Source of the DNA: Demequina sp.
Lineage (GTDB): Bacteria; Actinomycetota; Actinomycetes; Actinomycetales; Demequinaceae
NCBI GenBank assembly: GCA_024707205.1
Contig: JANQAD010000001.1
Location: 1,263,979 to 1,327,978, forward strand
Reading direction: 5' to 3'
DNA: 64,000 nt
Position numbers and translations under genes: made by a program. Below the pieces are notes generated by a model that worked only from the letters and a program-made list of their open reading frames with translations, was not told the origin of the DNA and did not search any database. Shown piece after piece: positions 11,233 to 20,812 of the stretch; within the stretch, counting starts at the first letter, position 1; each line of letters starts with the position of its first letter.

Positions 11233-12380
11233 CGGACACCCTCGCCCCTCTGGCCGAGCCCAAGGCCGGGCGCGGCACGTGGCGGCTTTCGTGGCACGGA
11301 GTGCGCCTCATCACGGGCCTCGAACTCAAGCAGCGCGTCCGCTCCACCAAGTGGAAGTGGGCGCTCGCCGCGTTCGTGGCCCTCGTCGGTGTGGTGACGC
11401 TGCTGCTGAGCGGCGCCATGAACATGCTCTTTGGGGTGGGCAGCGACGGCGGCGGCGCGGATGACTACGACGTGCTGTTTGGCGTGGTCGTGTTCTTTGT
11501 GCTCGGCCTAGGACTGCTGGTGTCGCCAACCCTGAGCGCCACCGCCATCAACGGGGACAGCAAGGAGGGCACGCTTGCCCCGCTGCAGGCGACCGCGTTG
11601 AGCTCGATCGACATCGTCATCGGCAAGCTCATCGGCGCGTGGGTCGCTTCGCTCGCGTTCCTGGTGGTTTCGCTGCCGTTCATCATCTTCTCGTTCGTGC
11701 TCTCGGCTGCGCCGCCGCTCGCCGTGCTGACCACCGTGATCGTGCTCGCGATCGAGTTGCTCGTCGTGTGCGCGATAGGGCTTGGCTGGTCCGCAGTCAC
11801 AGCGCGGACGCCCGCCTCGGCGGTGCTCACGTACGTGACCGTTGCCTTCCTCACGGTCATCTCGCTGATCCTCTTTGGGCTCACCTATCCCCTCGTGAGC
11901 CAGCCGACAACGATCCGCGTATACGACGCAGTCACCTACGACGACGTCACCGGCTATGCGACCGAGTGCGAGTTCCGGGAGGAGACGTGGGACCAGGCGC
12001 ACACCGAGCGCACCTGGTGGCTCCTCGCGATGAACCCCTTCGTCATCGTCGCCGACGCCGCGCCGAGCAACGACGACCTCGCGGAGCCCGACTACGGCTA
12101 TAGCGGCGTGAACAGCCAGACCATGCTCGGGAGCATCAAGTACGCGGTGCGGGAGGCTCGGCTCGGACCCCGGACGGTTGAGAACTGGTGCTACGTGGGC
12201 GACAACAGCGCGCTTCTGCCGGACGAAGTCAAGCGACTCAACGAACTCGAGGCGCTCGGCCCCCTGTGGCCATTCGGTCTTGCGTTCCACGGGCTGCTCG
12301 CGGCTGGCGCCGTGTGGCTCGCCGTGAGGCGGGTCGACGTGCCCCACGGCAAACTCGCCACGGGAACTCGGGTCGCGTAG
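11229..12380 (+). CDS. ABC-2 type transporter permease (pair 2)
   Basis: This 383-residue permease is a paralogue of the one at 9080. It has the same SATAINGDSKEGTLAPLQAT motif, membrane-segment order, extracytoplasmic acidic loop and C terminus (VPHGKLATGTRVA). The start is the ATG within ATGA at 11229. The two ATPase/permease pairs could form two homodimeric exporters or one mixed complex. Confidence 0.85.
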   Translation: MTDTLAPLAEPKAGRGTWRLSWHGVRLITGLELKQRVRSTKWKWALAAFVALVGVVTLLLSGAMNMLFGVGSDGGGADDYDVLFGVVVFFVLGLGLLVSPTLSATAINGDSKEGTLAPLQATALSSIDIVIGKLIGAWVASLAFLVVSLPFIIFSFVLSAAPPLAVLTTVIVLAIELLVVCAIGLGWSAVTARTPASAVLTYVTVAFLTVISLILFGLTYPLVSQPTTIRVYDAVTYDDVTGYATECEFREETWDQAHTERTWWLLAMNPFVIVADAAPSNDDLAEPDYGYSGVNSQTMLGSIKYAVREARLGPRTVENWCYVGDNSALLPDEVKRLNELEALGPLWPFGLAFHGLLAAGAVWLAVRRVDVPHGKLATGTRVA

Positions 12381-12386
12381 CGTCGG

Positions 12387-12983
12387 CTAGCTGACCGTCC
12401 TGCGCCCCTCGAAGGCGCGGCCGAGCGTCACTTCGTCTGCGTACTCGAGGTCGCCGCCAACGGGCAGGCCGGACGCGAGCCGCGACACGGTGACCCCAAT
12501 CGGAATGAGCATGCGGGTGAGGTAGGTGGCCGTGGCCTCGCCCTCGATGTTGGGGTCGGTGGCGATGATGACCTCTTGGACCTCGCCGTCGCCGAGCCGA
12601 GTCAGCAGCTGGCGGATCCGCAGCTCCTCCGGTCCCACCCCGTTCATGGGATCGATCGCGCCGCCGAGCACGTGATAGCGCCCGCGGAACTCGCGCGTGC
12701 GCTCGATCGCGACCACGTCCTTGGGCTCCTCGACCACGCACAGCACGGTCTGGTCGCGGCGAGGATCGGCGCAGATGCGGCACTGCTCGGACTCCGCGAC
12801 GTTGCCGCACGTGTCGCAGAAGCGCACCTTCTCCTTGACGGTGGTGATGGCGTCGGCGAGGCGCTGCACGTCTGCGCCGTCCGTCCCGAGCAGATGGAAC
12901 GCGATGCGCTGCGCGCTCTTGGGCCCCACCCCTGGCAGTCGCCCCAACTCGTCGATGAGGTCCTGCACCGCGCCGTCATACAT
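12387..12983 (-). CDS. recR: Recombination mediator RecR
   Basis: RecR works with RecF and RecO in loading RecA at gaps. Its 198 residues are the standard length. It has an N-terminal helix-hairpin-helix ([20 protein letters not shown]), a C4 zinc finger ([16 protein letters not shown], residues about 56–71) and a Toprim domain starting [11 protein letters not shown]. It lies 40 bp downstream of dnaX and is probably in the same transcript. Confidence 0.95.
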   Translation of the reverse strand: MYDGAVQDLIDELGRLPGVGPKSAQRIAFHLLGTDGADVQRLADAITTVKEKVRFCDTCGNVAESEQCRICADPRRDQTVLCVVEEPKDVVAIERTREFRGRYHVLGGAIDPMNGVGPEELRIRQLLTRLGDGEVQEVIIATDPNIEGEATATYLTRMLIPIGVTVSRLASGLPVGGDLEYADEVTLGRAFEGRRTVS

Positions 12984-13023
12984 GGGTCACAGCCTAAGTG
13001 CCGCCGCGTCTGTTCTCGGCGAG

Positions 13024-14775
13024 TCAGGACTCGACAACCGTGCCGCCCAGCAGTTTGGCCACGGCCTCTGCACCCGTGAGCTGTCCCTGGGCATCGGTCG
13101 CGTCGTCATCGCTGATCTCGTCGTAGGGCTCCGGCTCCTCTGGCGGCGGCGGTTCTGCGGCCGGCCGCGTACGGCCCGACGCTGCGGCGGGCTTAGCGGC
13201 TGCCGTCACCACGGGTGTCATGCCGGTGGCCGTGGCGACGCCAGCTGAGACCGTGTGTGCGGGCTCCGCTGCGGCCGGGCCAGTGGCGGCTTCGACGCGG
13301 ACGTGGAGTCCCAGCGTCTCCCGCACCGCGAGCGCGACGTTCTCCGAGTGGTCGCCCGCGGCGAAGCGACCGGCGAGTGGCGCATTGTCGAAGGTGAGCC
13401 GCAGCACACCGCCGTCGACGCTCGTCACGATCGCGCTCTGGCTCACCATGGCCCACGTGACCCGGTGACGCTCGAGGGTGCCGAGCACCTCTTGCCAGCG
13501 GCGACGGATCAGCTCCGCATCCTCGGACCCGCTCGCGACGGCGCCGGTTGGGGCGGGTGCCGGCGGCACCGGTGCCTCTGCCACGGGGACCGCCTCCGTG
13601 ACGGGTGCCCGCTCCGGCGCGGGAGGTACTGCGACCTTCGGCGCAGGATGACCCGACGCGGGCGCTGGATGACCGACGTCGGCGGCTATGAGGCGCGCAC
13701 ACAGCAGCTCGAGGTGGAGCCGGGGCGCCGCAGCCCCAACCATCGACGTGAGGGCGTCGTTGACGAGGTCCGCCGCTCGGGACGCACGCGCGAGCCCCAG
13801 CACCCGTGCCTGCTCCCTCATGCGGGCCAGCTGGTCCTCGGGGAGCGCGCCGAGCGCCTTGGCGCCGGATTCGCCCGACGCGGCAAGCACGAGGAGGTCG
13901 CGCAGCCGCTCGAGGAGGTCCTCGACGAATCGCCGCGGCTCGTGGCCCGTGGCGATGACGCGCGACACCACGCCGAACAGTGAGGCCCCATCGGCGGCCG
14001 CGATCGCGTCGATAGCGTCGTCCAGCATGGTGGCGTCCGTGAAGCCGAGAAGCGCGATCGCGCCCTCGTACGTGACACCGTCCTTGCCCGATCCGGCCAT
14101 GAGCTGGTCGAGAACGGAGAGGGAGTCGCGGACCGAGCCGCCTCCCGCCCGCACGACGAGTGGCAGCACTCCGCTCGCGACCTTGACGCCTTCGGCGTCG
14201 CACAGCTTCTGCAGGTACTCGGTGAGAACCGGCGGAGGCACCAGGCGGAATGGGTAGTGGTGCGTGCGGGACCTGATGGTGCCGATGACCTTCTCAGGCT
14301 CCGTGGTGGCGAAGATGAAGCGCACGTGCGGCGGTGGTTCCTCGACGAGCTTGAGCAGCGCGTTGAAGCCCTGGGTGGTGACCATGTGGGCCTCGTCGAG
14401 GATGAAGATCTTGAAGCGATCGCGAGCGGGGGCGAAGGCCGCCCGCTCCCGAAGTTCGCGGGCGTCGTCTACGCCGTTGTGCGAGGCCGCGTCGATCTCG
14501 ACCACGTCAACAGAGCCGGTCCCGCCGCGCGACAGCTCGAGGCACGAGTCGCACTCGCCGCAAGGGGTGTCGGTGGGCCCCTGCGCGCAGTTGAGGCAGC
14601 GCGCGAGGATGCGCGCCGAGGTCGTCTTGCCGCACCCGCGCGGGCCGGAGAAGAGGTAGGCGTGATTGACCTTGTCCGCGCGAAGCGCCTGCATGAGGGG
14701 CACCGTCACGTGCTCCTGGCCCACGACGTCGGCGAACGTGTCCGGCCGGTAGCGGCGGTAGAGGGCAGTGGTCAC
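13024..14775 (-). CDS. dnaX: DNA polymerase III subunit gamma/tau
   Basis: This is the clamp-loader ATPase of the replicative polymerase, 583 residues. It has Walker A GPRGCGKTT (residues about 45–53), a four-cysteine zinc module (CLNC…CGECDSC), Walker B ILDEAHMV and the sensor-1 FIFATTEPEKV. The C-terminal half is Ala/Pro-rich, as in other actinobacterial DnaX proteins, and ends in an acidic tail. SRP RNA and tRNA-Ser lie just upstream on the same strand. Confidence 0.95.
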   Translation of the reverse strand: MTTALYRRYRPDTFADVVGQEHVTVPLMQALRADKVNHAYLFSGPRGCGKTTSARILARCLNCAQGPTDTPCGECDSCLELSRGGTGSVDVVEIDAASHNGVDDARELRERAAFAPARDRFKIFILDEAHMVTTQGFNALLKLVEEPPPHVRFIFATTEPEKVIGTIRSRTHHYPFRLVPPPVLTEYLQKLCDAEGVKVASGVLPLVVRAGGGSVRDSLSVLDQLMAGSGKDGVTYEGAIALLGFTDATMLDDAIDAIAAADGASLFGVVSRVIATGHEPRRFVEDLLERLRDLLVLAASGESGAKALGALPEDQLARMREQARVLGLARASRAADLVNDALTSMVGAAAPRLHLELLCARLIAADVGHPAPASGHPAPKVAVPPAPERAPVTEAVPVAEAPVPPAPAPTGAVASGSEDAELIRRRWQEVLGTLERHRVTWAMVSQSAIVTSVDGGVLRLTFDNAPLAGRFAAGDHSENVALAVRETLGLHVRVEAATGPAAAEPAHTVSAGVATATGMTPVVTAAAKPAAASGRTRPAAEPPPPEEPEPYDEISDDDATDAQGQLTGAEAVAKLLGGTVVES

Positions 14776-14837
14776 GAGGTGAGCCTAGTCGGGAGGTGAG
14801 ACAGGCCGCCCGCCCGTCCACAGCGTCGGGCATGAAA

Positions 14838-14932
14838 GGACCCTCCACGCACCCGTCAGAGCCCGCTTACCCTTGCTTCATTCCTGACCTGGGGGAGTTG
14901 GGCGAGATAACGCCACGTGGAGGGTCGGCATC
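14838..14932 (-). ncRNA. ffs: Signal recognition particle RNA, small bacterial type
   Basis: Read on the minus strand, terminal arms ACCCTCCAC and GTGGAGGGT enclose the conserved SRP domain IV with CCAGGTCAGGAATGAAGCAAG followed by GGTAAGCGGGCTCTG. Position upstream of dnaX next to tRNA-Ser is the usual actinobacterial location. End points are approximate to a few bases. Confidence 0.92.
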
Positions 14933-14941
14933 AAGTCTAGC

Positions 14942-15029
14942 TGGCGGTGACGGTGGGATTCGAACCCACGGTTGCTTGCACAACACACGCTTTCCAAGCG
15001 TGCCTCTTCGGCCACTTGAGTACGTCACC
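14942..15029 (-). tRNA. tRNA-Ser (anticodon GGA)
   Basis: An 88-nt cloverleaf with a long variable arm. Acceptor arms are GGTGACG and CGTCACC, the discriminator is G, and CCA is encoded. The anticodon loop is TTGGAAA, giving GGA (reads UCC and UCU). The T-arm GGTTCGAATCC is present. It lies about 10 bp upstream of the SRP RNA and may be co-transcribed. Confidence 0.97.
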
Positions 15030-15160
15030 TTGTTCGCGAGCGAACCCATCTATGTTACCGGAGGCGGCACGGCGCGCGAGACCCGCAGGAGGCCCACGGG
15101 CGGCCGGGTTAGACTACACAACGATTTCCGGCAAGGACGACGCTCCGAGAGGGGGTGCAC

Positions 15161-15846
15161 GTGACCGCAGCAGGCACGCCGCAGGGCACCCGACGCAAGG
15201 CCGTGCGCCGCCACCGCCGCGAGCGCCAGGTGCTCGTGTTCGGCATCATTCTGATCGCGATGGCCGCCGTCGTCTTCATCTCCATGGGCGTCTACAAGGG
15301 CACCATCAAGGGCCCCTTCAACGAGAGCTTCGTGACCCCTGAGGCGGGGTACTCCTCGACCGTGAACCTCGTCTGCCCGCCACCCGGGTCCATGCCCCTT
15401 GAGCCGAATCAGGTCGCCGTTCGCGTGTTCAACGGGACCGACACGCCTGGGCTCGCGGGCAACACCCTTGAGGACCTCGAGGGCCGCGGCTTCGTCGGCC
15501 TCGGCGCCACCAACTGGTCGCGCACCTATGACAAGGTGGCGCGCATCATGTTCGGCGAGACGGGCGTGCAGAAGGCGTACACGCTCGCACTGCAGTTCAC
15601 CGAGGCCGAGCTGGTGCTCGACACGCGCACCAACGCCACCGTTGATGTGGTCTTGGGTGACCAGTTCAAGGGAACGGTCAGCCCGCTGGACCCGCAACTG
15701 AACCCGGACACCCCGCTCACGGCGAACGCCCCTTGCGTGCCCGTGAGCCAGGTGGAGCCCGAGCCGCCCCGCACAACTACCCCAAGGACCCGCTCGCTCC
15801 CAAGACGACGCCGACGCCCACGCCGTCGCCCTCGCCTAGCGACTGA
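15161..15846 (+). CDS. LytR C-terminal-domain membrane protein, frameshifted at 3' end
   Basis: A short basic cytoplasmic N terminus and one membrane span (residues about 24–45) precede an extracytoplasmic LytR_C domain (VAVRVFNGTDTPGLAG…). The domain is intact. In the C-run at 15767–15770 one C appears lost. Adding it restores a Lys/Pro/Thr/Ser tail (HNYPKDPLAPKTTPTPTPSP) and a stop at 15844–15846, giving 228 residues. As given, the frame becomes Arg-rich and ends at 15874. I prefer the GTG at 15161, 6 bases after GAGAGGGG, over the GTG at 15155. A role in wall-polymer attachment is inferred from the domain only. Confidence 0.75.
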
Positions 15847-15859
15847 CTCAGGGCAGCCG

Positions 15860-16999
15860 TCAGGCCGACGCTGAGGCCGACGGCTCTGCGCTCGGCTCGT
15901 CCGTCGGCTCTGGCTCTGGCTGCAGCGACGCCTTCGCGTCCTCGACGGCCTTCCGGAACGCGGAGATGGTCGCCGAGTCCACCTCGCCGGTGGGGTCTAC
16001 GCCGAGGTCCTTCTGGAACTCCTTCAGGGCCGCAGTGAGCTCCTCTGTCCAGATGCCGTCAACGGGCTCGTCCCAGTAGCCGAGGATCGCCAACAGCTGC
16101 TGGAGCACGGCGGTCGACGCGATCTCGTCGGTCGCGCTGCTCAGGTCGTGCTTGATCATCTCGTCGCGCAGTGCCTGAGCAGTCGCCATGTTCATGGCAC
16201 CCGTCTGCTCGAGCCCGGCGTCCTTCTGCAGGTCGCTCACGGCCTGGGTGGTCTGGGGGCCGTAGATGCCGTCGATGTCGCCCTTGTAGTACTCGAGCGC
16301 CTTGAGGTCCTTCTGCAGGGCCTTCGTGTACTCGGTGACCGCGGCGTTCGCGTTCTTGACCTGCTCGTCTGTGGCGCAGCCCGTGTCGATGAACAGCCTC
16401 ATCCACGACAGCTCGAGCGCCACCGCCGCGCTGTGGAACGGCTCCCGTGCCTCGCGCAACGGGGTGTCGTCGGTGATGCCCTCCTGGGCGTCGGCGAACT
16501 CCTGTTCGGCCTGCTTGACGCGGTCAACGCTCGCCTCGGGCGCTAGTGGGCCCGGGTTTGCGACCGTGCTCGCCGTGATGCTCGGGGTGCCAGAGGGGCC
16601 CGCCTCTGCCGCGGCCAAGGCGACCTCGGCGTCGGCCAGTTCCTGCCGCGCGGTCACCAGGTCACCCTGGGCCTTCGCGGCCTTCTGCGCGGCCTCGATG
16701 GTCTCGTCCTTGGGCGCCGCAAGGTCGCTGCCGGCATTGCGCACGTCGCCGACGGTTGGGGCCGTGTCGGTGAGGACGTCGCCGTAGGCGTCGAGGGCGG
16801 TGATGTAGTCGGCGCTCGCGGCGCAGAAGGCCTTGGAGGCGTCATCGAAGGCCGTCTGGGCCTCGTCGACCGCGCTCTGCTTCGCCGTGACCTGCGCCTG
16901 CGCGCGCTCAACGTCCGTGAGGTTGTCGCTGCATGCGGTGAGGGCGAGGGCGGCGATGGCGGTGGCGGCCAATGCGGTCATGCGGCGGCGTGTGCTCAT
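15860..16999 (-). CDS. Peptidoglycan-binding lipoprotein
   Basis: This 379-residue exported lipoprotein has a signal peptide ending in the lipobox ALTAC (Cys at about 23). An Ala/Gln/Asp-rich coiled-coil stretch follows (about 30–190). Two PG_binding_1 repeats then follow (YYKGDIDGIYGPQTTQAVSDLQ near 245 and YWDEPVDGIWTEELTAALKEFQ near 310). It ends in a Glu/Pro/Ser tail. It probably binds the cell wall; no catalytic domain is visible. It is convergent with the LytR_C gene. Confidence 0.82.
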   Translation of the reverse strand: MSTRRRMTALAATAIAALALTACSDNLTDVERAQAQVTAKQSAVDEAQTAFDDASKAFCAASADYITALDAYGDVLTDTAPTVGDVRNAGSDLAAPKDETIEAAQKAAKAQGDLVTARQELADAEVALAAAEAGPSGTPSITASTVANPGPLAPEASVDRVKQAEQEFADAQEGITDDTPLREAREPFHSAAVALELSWMRLFIDTGCATDEQVKNANAAVTEYTKALQKDLKALEYYKGDIDGIYGPQTTQAVSDLQKDAGLEQTGAMNMATAQALRDEMIKHDLSSATDEIASTAVLQQLLAILGYWDEPVDGIWTEELTAALKEFQKDLGVDPTGEVDSATISAFRKAVEDAKASLQPEPEPTDEPSAEPSASASA

Positions 17000-17049
17000 G
17001 CGGTCATCATGGCCCGCGCGCCCTCGTTTGTCGCGCGATTGGGAGCGGG

Positions 17050-17655
17050 TCAGTCCCGCACCCGCTCCATCTCCTCTGCCAAGGCGGGATTCGTGGTGGC
17101 GAGGTGGGAGGTGATGGTGTCCACAACGTCGGGCTGCTTGTTCTGACTCAACTTGGCGCGCGCGTCAAACCGCTCCACGCGCATGCGCAGGCCCACGGTC
17201 CCCTTCGCCACGCGGCGCGTGCCCTCCTCGTCTTCGGAGAGCGAGCGGCCGCCGGGGTAGTGCTGCTCAAAGTGGTCCGTGAGCAGGCTCAGCATCGCGT
17301 AGTTCTCCTCGTCGCTGAGGAGCTCCGGCGTGCCGTAGAGGTGCGCGGTGACGTGGTTCCACGTGGGGATGATGTCGCCCGGCCGGTACCAGCTGGGGGA
17401 GATGTAGTCGTGCGGGCCCTGCATGATGACGAGGATCTCGTGCTGACCGAGCTCATGCGCCACCTCGTCCGGGCGGCCGAAGTGGCTGATGATCGTGATC
17501 TCGCCCTGCGGTGCGGTCTCGTCGAGGATCACGGGGTAGTGGGAGGCGACGAGGCCGGTCGTTGCCGGCGACACGAACGTGGCCCAGGCGTTGCGGCGGA
17601 TGAGTCGCTTGACCTCTTCCGGGTCTTCCATGAGGTAGCGGGGCGTGTGGCGCAT
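17050..17655 (-). CDS. PaiB-like FMN-binding protein
   Basis: This 201-residue protein matches the FMN-binding negative transcriptional regulator (PaiB) family: it begins MRHTPRYLMEDPEEVKRLIR and has the split-barrel motifs SHYPVIL, ISHFGRPDEVAHEL and YISPSWY. PaiB represses sporulation and protease genes in Bacillus. In Actinobacteria its role is not established, and a flavin- or heme-linked enzymatic role is as likely. Confidence 0.88.
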   Translation of the reverse strand: MRHTPRYLMEDPEEVKRLIRRNAWATFVSPATTGLVASHYPVILDETAPQGEITIISHFGRPDEVAHELGQHEILVIMQGPHDYISPSWYRPGDIIPTWNHVTAHLYGTPELLSDEENYAMLSLLTDHFEQHYPGGRSLSEDEEGTRRVAKGTVGLRMRVERFDARAKLSQNKQPDVVDTITSHLATTNPALAEEMERVRD

Positions 17656-17716
17656 ACAGACATTGTGACGGCCCGACGCCTTGGTTGGGTCCTGCTGCCG
17701 GCGCGCCGTTCGCTCC

Positions 17717-18529
17717 CTAGGCGTCGACGACGACGACCTCGACGCCCGCCGCGCGCAGCCGGTCCAGCTCTGCTTGGTCGGCGGTGCTGTCTGTGATCAG
17801 CATCGCCACCTGGTTGATCTCTGCCATCTGGGCAAGGGCGACCGCGCCGATCTTGGAGCCGTCCGCGACCACGACCGTGCGCTGGGCTTTCGCGACCATC
17901 GCGCGGTTGGTGCGCGCCTCGGTCTCGTCGTGGGTGGTGACGCCGGTAGCCGCGCTGATGCCGTCGGCCCCGAGGATCGCGGTGCCCACGTTGACGCTGT
18001 TGAACGTGTTCTCGGCGAGCGCGCCAACGAGTTCTAGTGACTTGGGACGGAGGAAGCCTCCCGTCATCACCACCCGCACTCCGGCGTAGCTGGAGACCAG
18101 ATTGGCGATGGTCAGCGAGTTTGTGACGACCGCGATGTCGCGGTGATTCGCGAGCTCGCGTGCGACGCTCGCGGTGGTGGTGCCGCCGCTCAGGGCGATC
18201 ACGTGCTTCTCCGACGGGAGCCGCTGCACCATCGCCTTGGCGATCGCTCGCTTCGCCTCCTTGAATCGGGTGTCGCGCAGCGCAACCGGGATCTCGTGAC
18301 CTCGCTCGAGCGCGGAGACGCCGCCATGAGTCCTGAGAATCAGGTTCTGGGCGGCGAGGTCGGAGAGGTCGCGCCTGGCCGTGGCGGCGGAGATGCCGAG
18401 CGTGTTCGACAGCTCTGCGAGGCCGATGGACCCGCGATCGGCGACGAGGTCGAGGATCGCGACCATGCGCTGGGCGCGCTTCCCGGACGTCACCCTGGCA
18501 ATCGCGGAGTGGGCTGCGGGGGTGTCCAT
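17717..18529 (-). CDS. DeoR-family sugar-phosphate-responsive regulator, AgaR-like
   Basis: This 270-residue regulator has an N-terminal DeoR helix-turn-helix (GLAELSNTLGISAATARRDL) and a C-terminal sugar-phosphate isomerase-like effector domain (ALSGGTTTASVARELAN; VADGSKIG). I start at the ATG at 18529 because of GAGAGGAG 6 bases upstream; an in-frame ATG at 18556 lacks this. It is divergent from the GH4 gene that opens the galactosamine/tagatose-type island, and is its likely repressor with a tagatose- or galactosamine-phosphate inducer. Confidence 0.87.
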   Translation of the reverse strand: MDTPAAHSAIARVTSGKRAQRMVAILDLVADRGSIGLAELSNTLGISAATARRDLSDLAAQNLILRTHGGVSALERGHEIPVALRDTRFKEAKRAIAKAMVQRLPSEKHVIALSGGTTTASVARELANHRDIAVVTNSLTIANLVSSYAGVRVVMTGGFLRPKSLELVGALAENTFNSVNVGTAILGADGISAATGVTTHDETEARTNRAMVAKAQRTVVVADGSKIGAVALAQMAEINQVAMLITDSTADQAELDRLRAAGVEVVVVDA

Positions 18530-18640
18530 GAAGGCTCCTCTCGGCGGGTTCGGCACGAAACACTCACTTGGAGTGAGCAGTTTATCTGCGAATCAATCAT
18601 TTCGTTGCGCGGAGTAGACAGGCTATCGCACTATGTCTCC
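18530..18640. promoter_or_regulatory. Divergent control region of the DeoR gene and the GH4 operon
   Basis: This 111-bp spacer holds the dyad CTCACTTGGAGTGAG and a TTTCGTTG box near 18600. TTTCGTTG recurs near 21929, and a related CTTTCGCTG near 21911 (reverse), in the second divergent spacer of the same island. These shared boxes are my best candidates for the DeoR-protein sites. Confidence 0.4.
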
Positions 18641-19958
18641 ATGCCCCAGATCGTCTTCCTCGGCGCGGGGAGCGTCGTGTTCACGCGCCAGCTGCTCGCC
18701 GACCTCTTCCGCTTCGACGACCTGCCCCCGCTGCGGATCGTGCTGCATGACATCGACGCGGAGCGGCTCGAGGTTGCCCGCGGCACCGCGGAGCAGGTGG
18801 CGGCGCGGTTCGACCGCCCCGCGGAGATCGTCGCGACCCTGGACCGGCGCGAGGCGCTCGCGGGCGCGGACTTCGTTATCAACATGATCCAGGTTGGGGG
18901 CATCGATGCCACCCGCGTCGACCTCGAGGTCCCGGCGGCCGCCGGTCTCCTCCAGACGATCGGCGACACCACCGGCGTCGGCGGGGTGTTCCGCGGCCTG
19001 CGCACGTTCCCCGTGCTGTCCGGCATCGCCGCGGACATGCTCGACCTGTGCCCTGACGCGTGGTTCCTGAACTACACCAACCCCATGGCCATGAACGTGT
19101 GGTGGATGTCGGTCGTGGCGCCCGGGATCAAGACGGTTGGGCTGTGCCACAGCGTGTACTGGACCGTGCACGATCTCTGCGAGCTGATCGGCGTGCCGAT
19201 GGAGGGCACGCATTACCGAGCGGCCGGCGTCAATCACCAGGCGTGGCTCGTCGAGTGGTCCCGTGACGGCGAGGACCTGTACCCCCGCCTACGTGAAGCC
19301 ATCGAGAAGGACCCTGAGCTGCGTCGGCGCGTGCGAGTGGAGATCTTCACGCGCATCGGCTTCTATCCCACGGAGACCAGCGAGCACTCCTCCGAGTACC
19401 TCTCGTGGTTCCTCCGCTCCCCCCGAGCAGATCGAGAAGTTCCGCTTGCGGCCGCTCGAGTACCTCGGCATCTCCGAGGAGAACGTCGCCGAGTTCGAGC
19501 ATGCCAAAGCGGCGCTTGCCGCGGGAGAGCAGCTCGAACTCGAGGACGGGGCGGCGGAGTACGCTCCGCAGGTGATCCACTCGATCCTCACCGGCACGGA
19601 GCGCGTCATTCACGCCAACGTCGTCAATCGCGGGCTCATCGTTAACCTCCCCGAGGGCGCGGTGGTCGAGGTGCCGAGCCGCGTGGACGCCACCGGGGTG
19701 CACCCGCTGCCCTTCGGCGCTATCCCCACGCAGGGCGCCGCGCTGAATCGCGCCTACCTCTCGGTGGCCGAGCTCACGATCGAGGCGGCGCGCACCGGCG
19801 ACCCCGAGCTGGTGCGCCGCGCCGTGCTCGCCGATCCCAACGCGGCCTCATCGCTCACCCCGGAGCAGATCTGGGCGCTGTGCGACGAACTCACCGCACG
19901 CCACGCGCCCCTGCTTCCCGCCGCGCTCGGCGGCACCCTCGGGGCGTCGGCGTCATGA
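18641..19958 (+). CDS. Glycoside hydrolase family 4 (alpha-galactosidase type), frameshifted
   Basis: GH4 enzymes use NAD+ and Mn2+ in an elimination-addition mechanism. The Rossmann motif GAGSVVFTRQLL is at the N terminus. Metal- and substrate-binding motifs NYTNPMAMN, GLCHSVYW and AGVNHQAWL fit the MelA-type alpha-galactosidase branch. The frame breaks at the C6 run 19419–19424. Removing one C joins EYLSWFLRS to PEQIEKFRLRPLEYLG, giving 438 residues, the normal length. Its TGA overlaps the ATG of the aldolase gene. The start lacks a clear Shine-Dalgarno. Confidence 0.83.
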
Positions 19959-20812
19959 CGCTCTCGACGGCGCGAGAGCTGATCAACCTGGCCACAGCGT
20001 CGGGCGGAGCCGTTGCCGCCTTCAACGTGATCTCCCTGGATCACGCGGAGGCTGTGGCCGAGGGAGCGGCTGCGGTCGGCTCCGCGGCCCTGCTGCAGGT
20101 CAGCGAGAACGCGATCACGTTCCGGGGCTCTCCCGAGCCGCTGCTAGCGGCCTGCCGCGAGATCGCGGCGGCATCCGCATCGCCACTCGGGATCCACCTC
20201 GATCACATCGAGGACCCGGAGCTCGTGAAGCTCGTGCTCGCGCGTTCGCAGGACTTCGGCATCGGATCCATCATGTTCGACGCGTCGCGCCTCGACTATG
20301 AGCAGAATGTGGCCGCTACCAGGGACGTTGTTTCGCGAGCGCACGACGTTGGCGTGTGGGTGGAGGCGGAGCTCGGCGAGATCGGCGGCAAGGACGGGGC
20401 GCATGCGCCCGGAGTTCGCACGGATCCGGTGCAGGCCGCCGCGTTCGTGGAGGCGACCGGGGTGGACGGCCTAGCGGTGGCCGTGGGCAGCTCGCACGCG
20501 ATGGTTGACCGGTCCGCGCGCCTCGATCTCGAGCTCGTAGCCCGGCTCGCCGCCGCGGTGCCCGTTCCGCTCGTGCTGCATGGGTCCTCTGGGGTGCCTG
20601 ACGAGGCGATTGCCGCGGCCGTGGCCGCGGGCATCCGCAAGGTCAACATCGGCACGGCCCTCAACGTCGCCTACACAGCGGCCCTGCGCGAATCTCTCAC
20701 CGCACAGCCCGACGCTGTGGATCCGCGCCGCTACACGCGCGACTCCCGCGCGGCGATGGCCGCGATTGTCGGCCGCTTCTGCGGCGTCGTCAGCCCTGGC
20801 CGCGCGGGCTAG
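19955..20812 (+). CDS. Class II ketose-bisphosphate aldolase, GatY/KbaY-like
   Basis: This is a zinc-dependent aldolase of 285 residues splitting tagatose-1,6-bisphosphate (or fructose-1,6-bisphosphate) to triose phosphates. Zinc-ligand motifs are IHLDHIED, VEAELGEIGG and LVLHGSSG; the phosphate-binding KVNIGTALN is near residue 225. It overlaps the GH4 gene by ATGA. The tagatose assignment rests on its neighbours (DeoR, AgaS-like and LacC-like genes). Its stop codon interlocks with that of the convergent amidohydrolase within CTAG. Confidence 0.86.
   Translation: MTLSTARELINLATASGGAVAAFNVISLDHAEAVAEGAAAVGSAALLQVSENAITFRGSPEPLLAACREIAAASASPLGIHLDHIEDPELVKLVLARSQDFGIGSIMFDASRLDYEQNVAATRDVVSRAHDVGVWVEAELGEIGGKDGAHAPGVRTDPVQAAAFVEATGVDGLAVAVGSSHAMVDRSARLDLELVARLAAAVPVPLVLHGSSGVPDEAIAAAVAAGIRKVNIGTALNVAYTAALRESLTAQPDAVDPRRYTRDSRAAMAAIVGRFCGVVSPGRAG

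Noticed and set aside
12387..14775. recR and dnaX as frameshifted genes
   Set aside because: Both read through with all zinc, Walker and Toprim motifs intact and normal lengths.
14776..14837. Integration site or remnant next to tRNA-Ser(GGA)
   Set aside because: No integrase, no duplicated tRNA end, and the neighbours are the normal actinobacterial dnaX–SRP RNA set.
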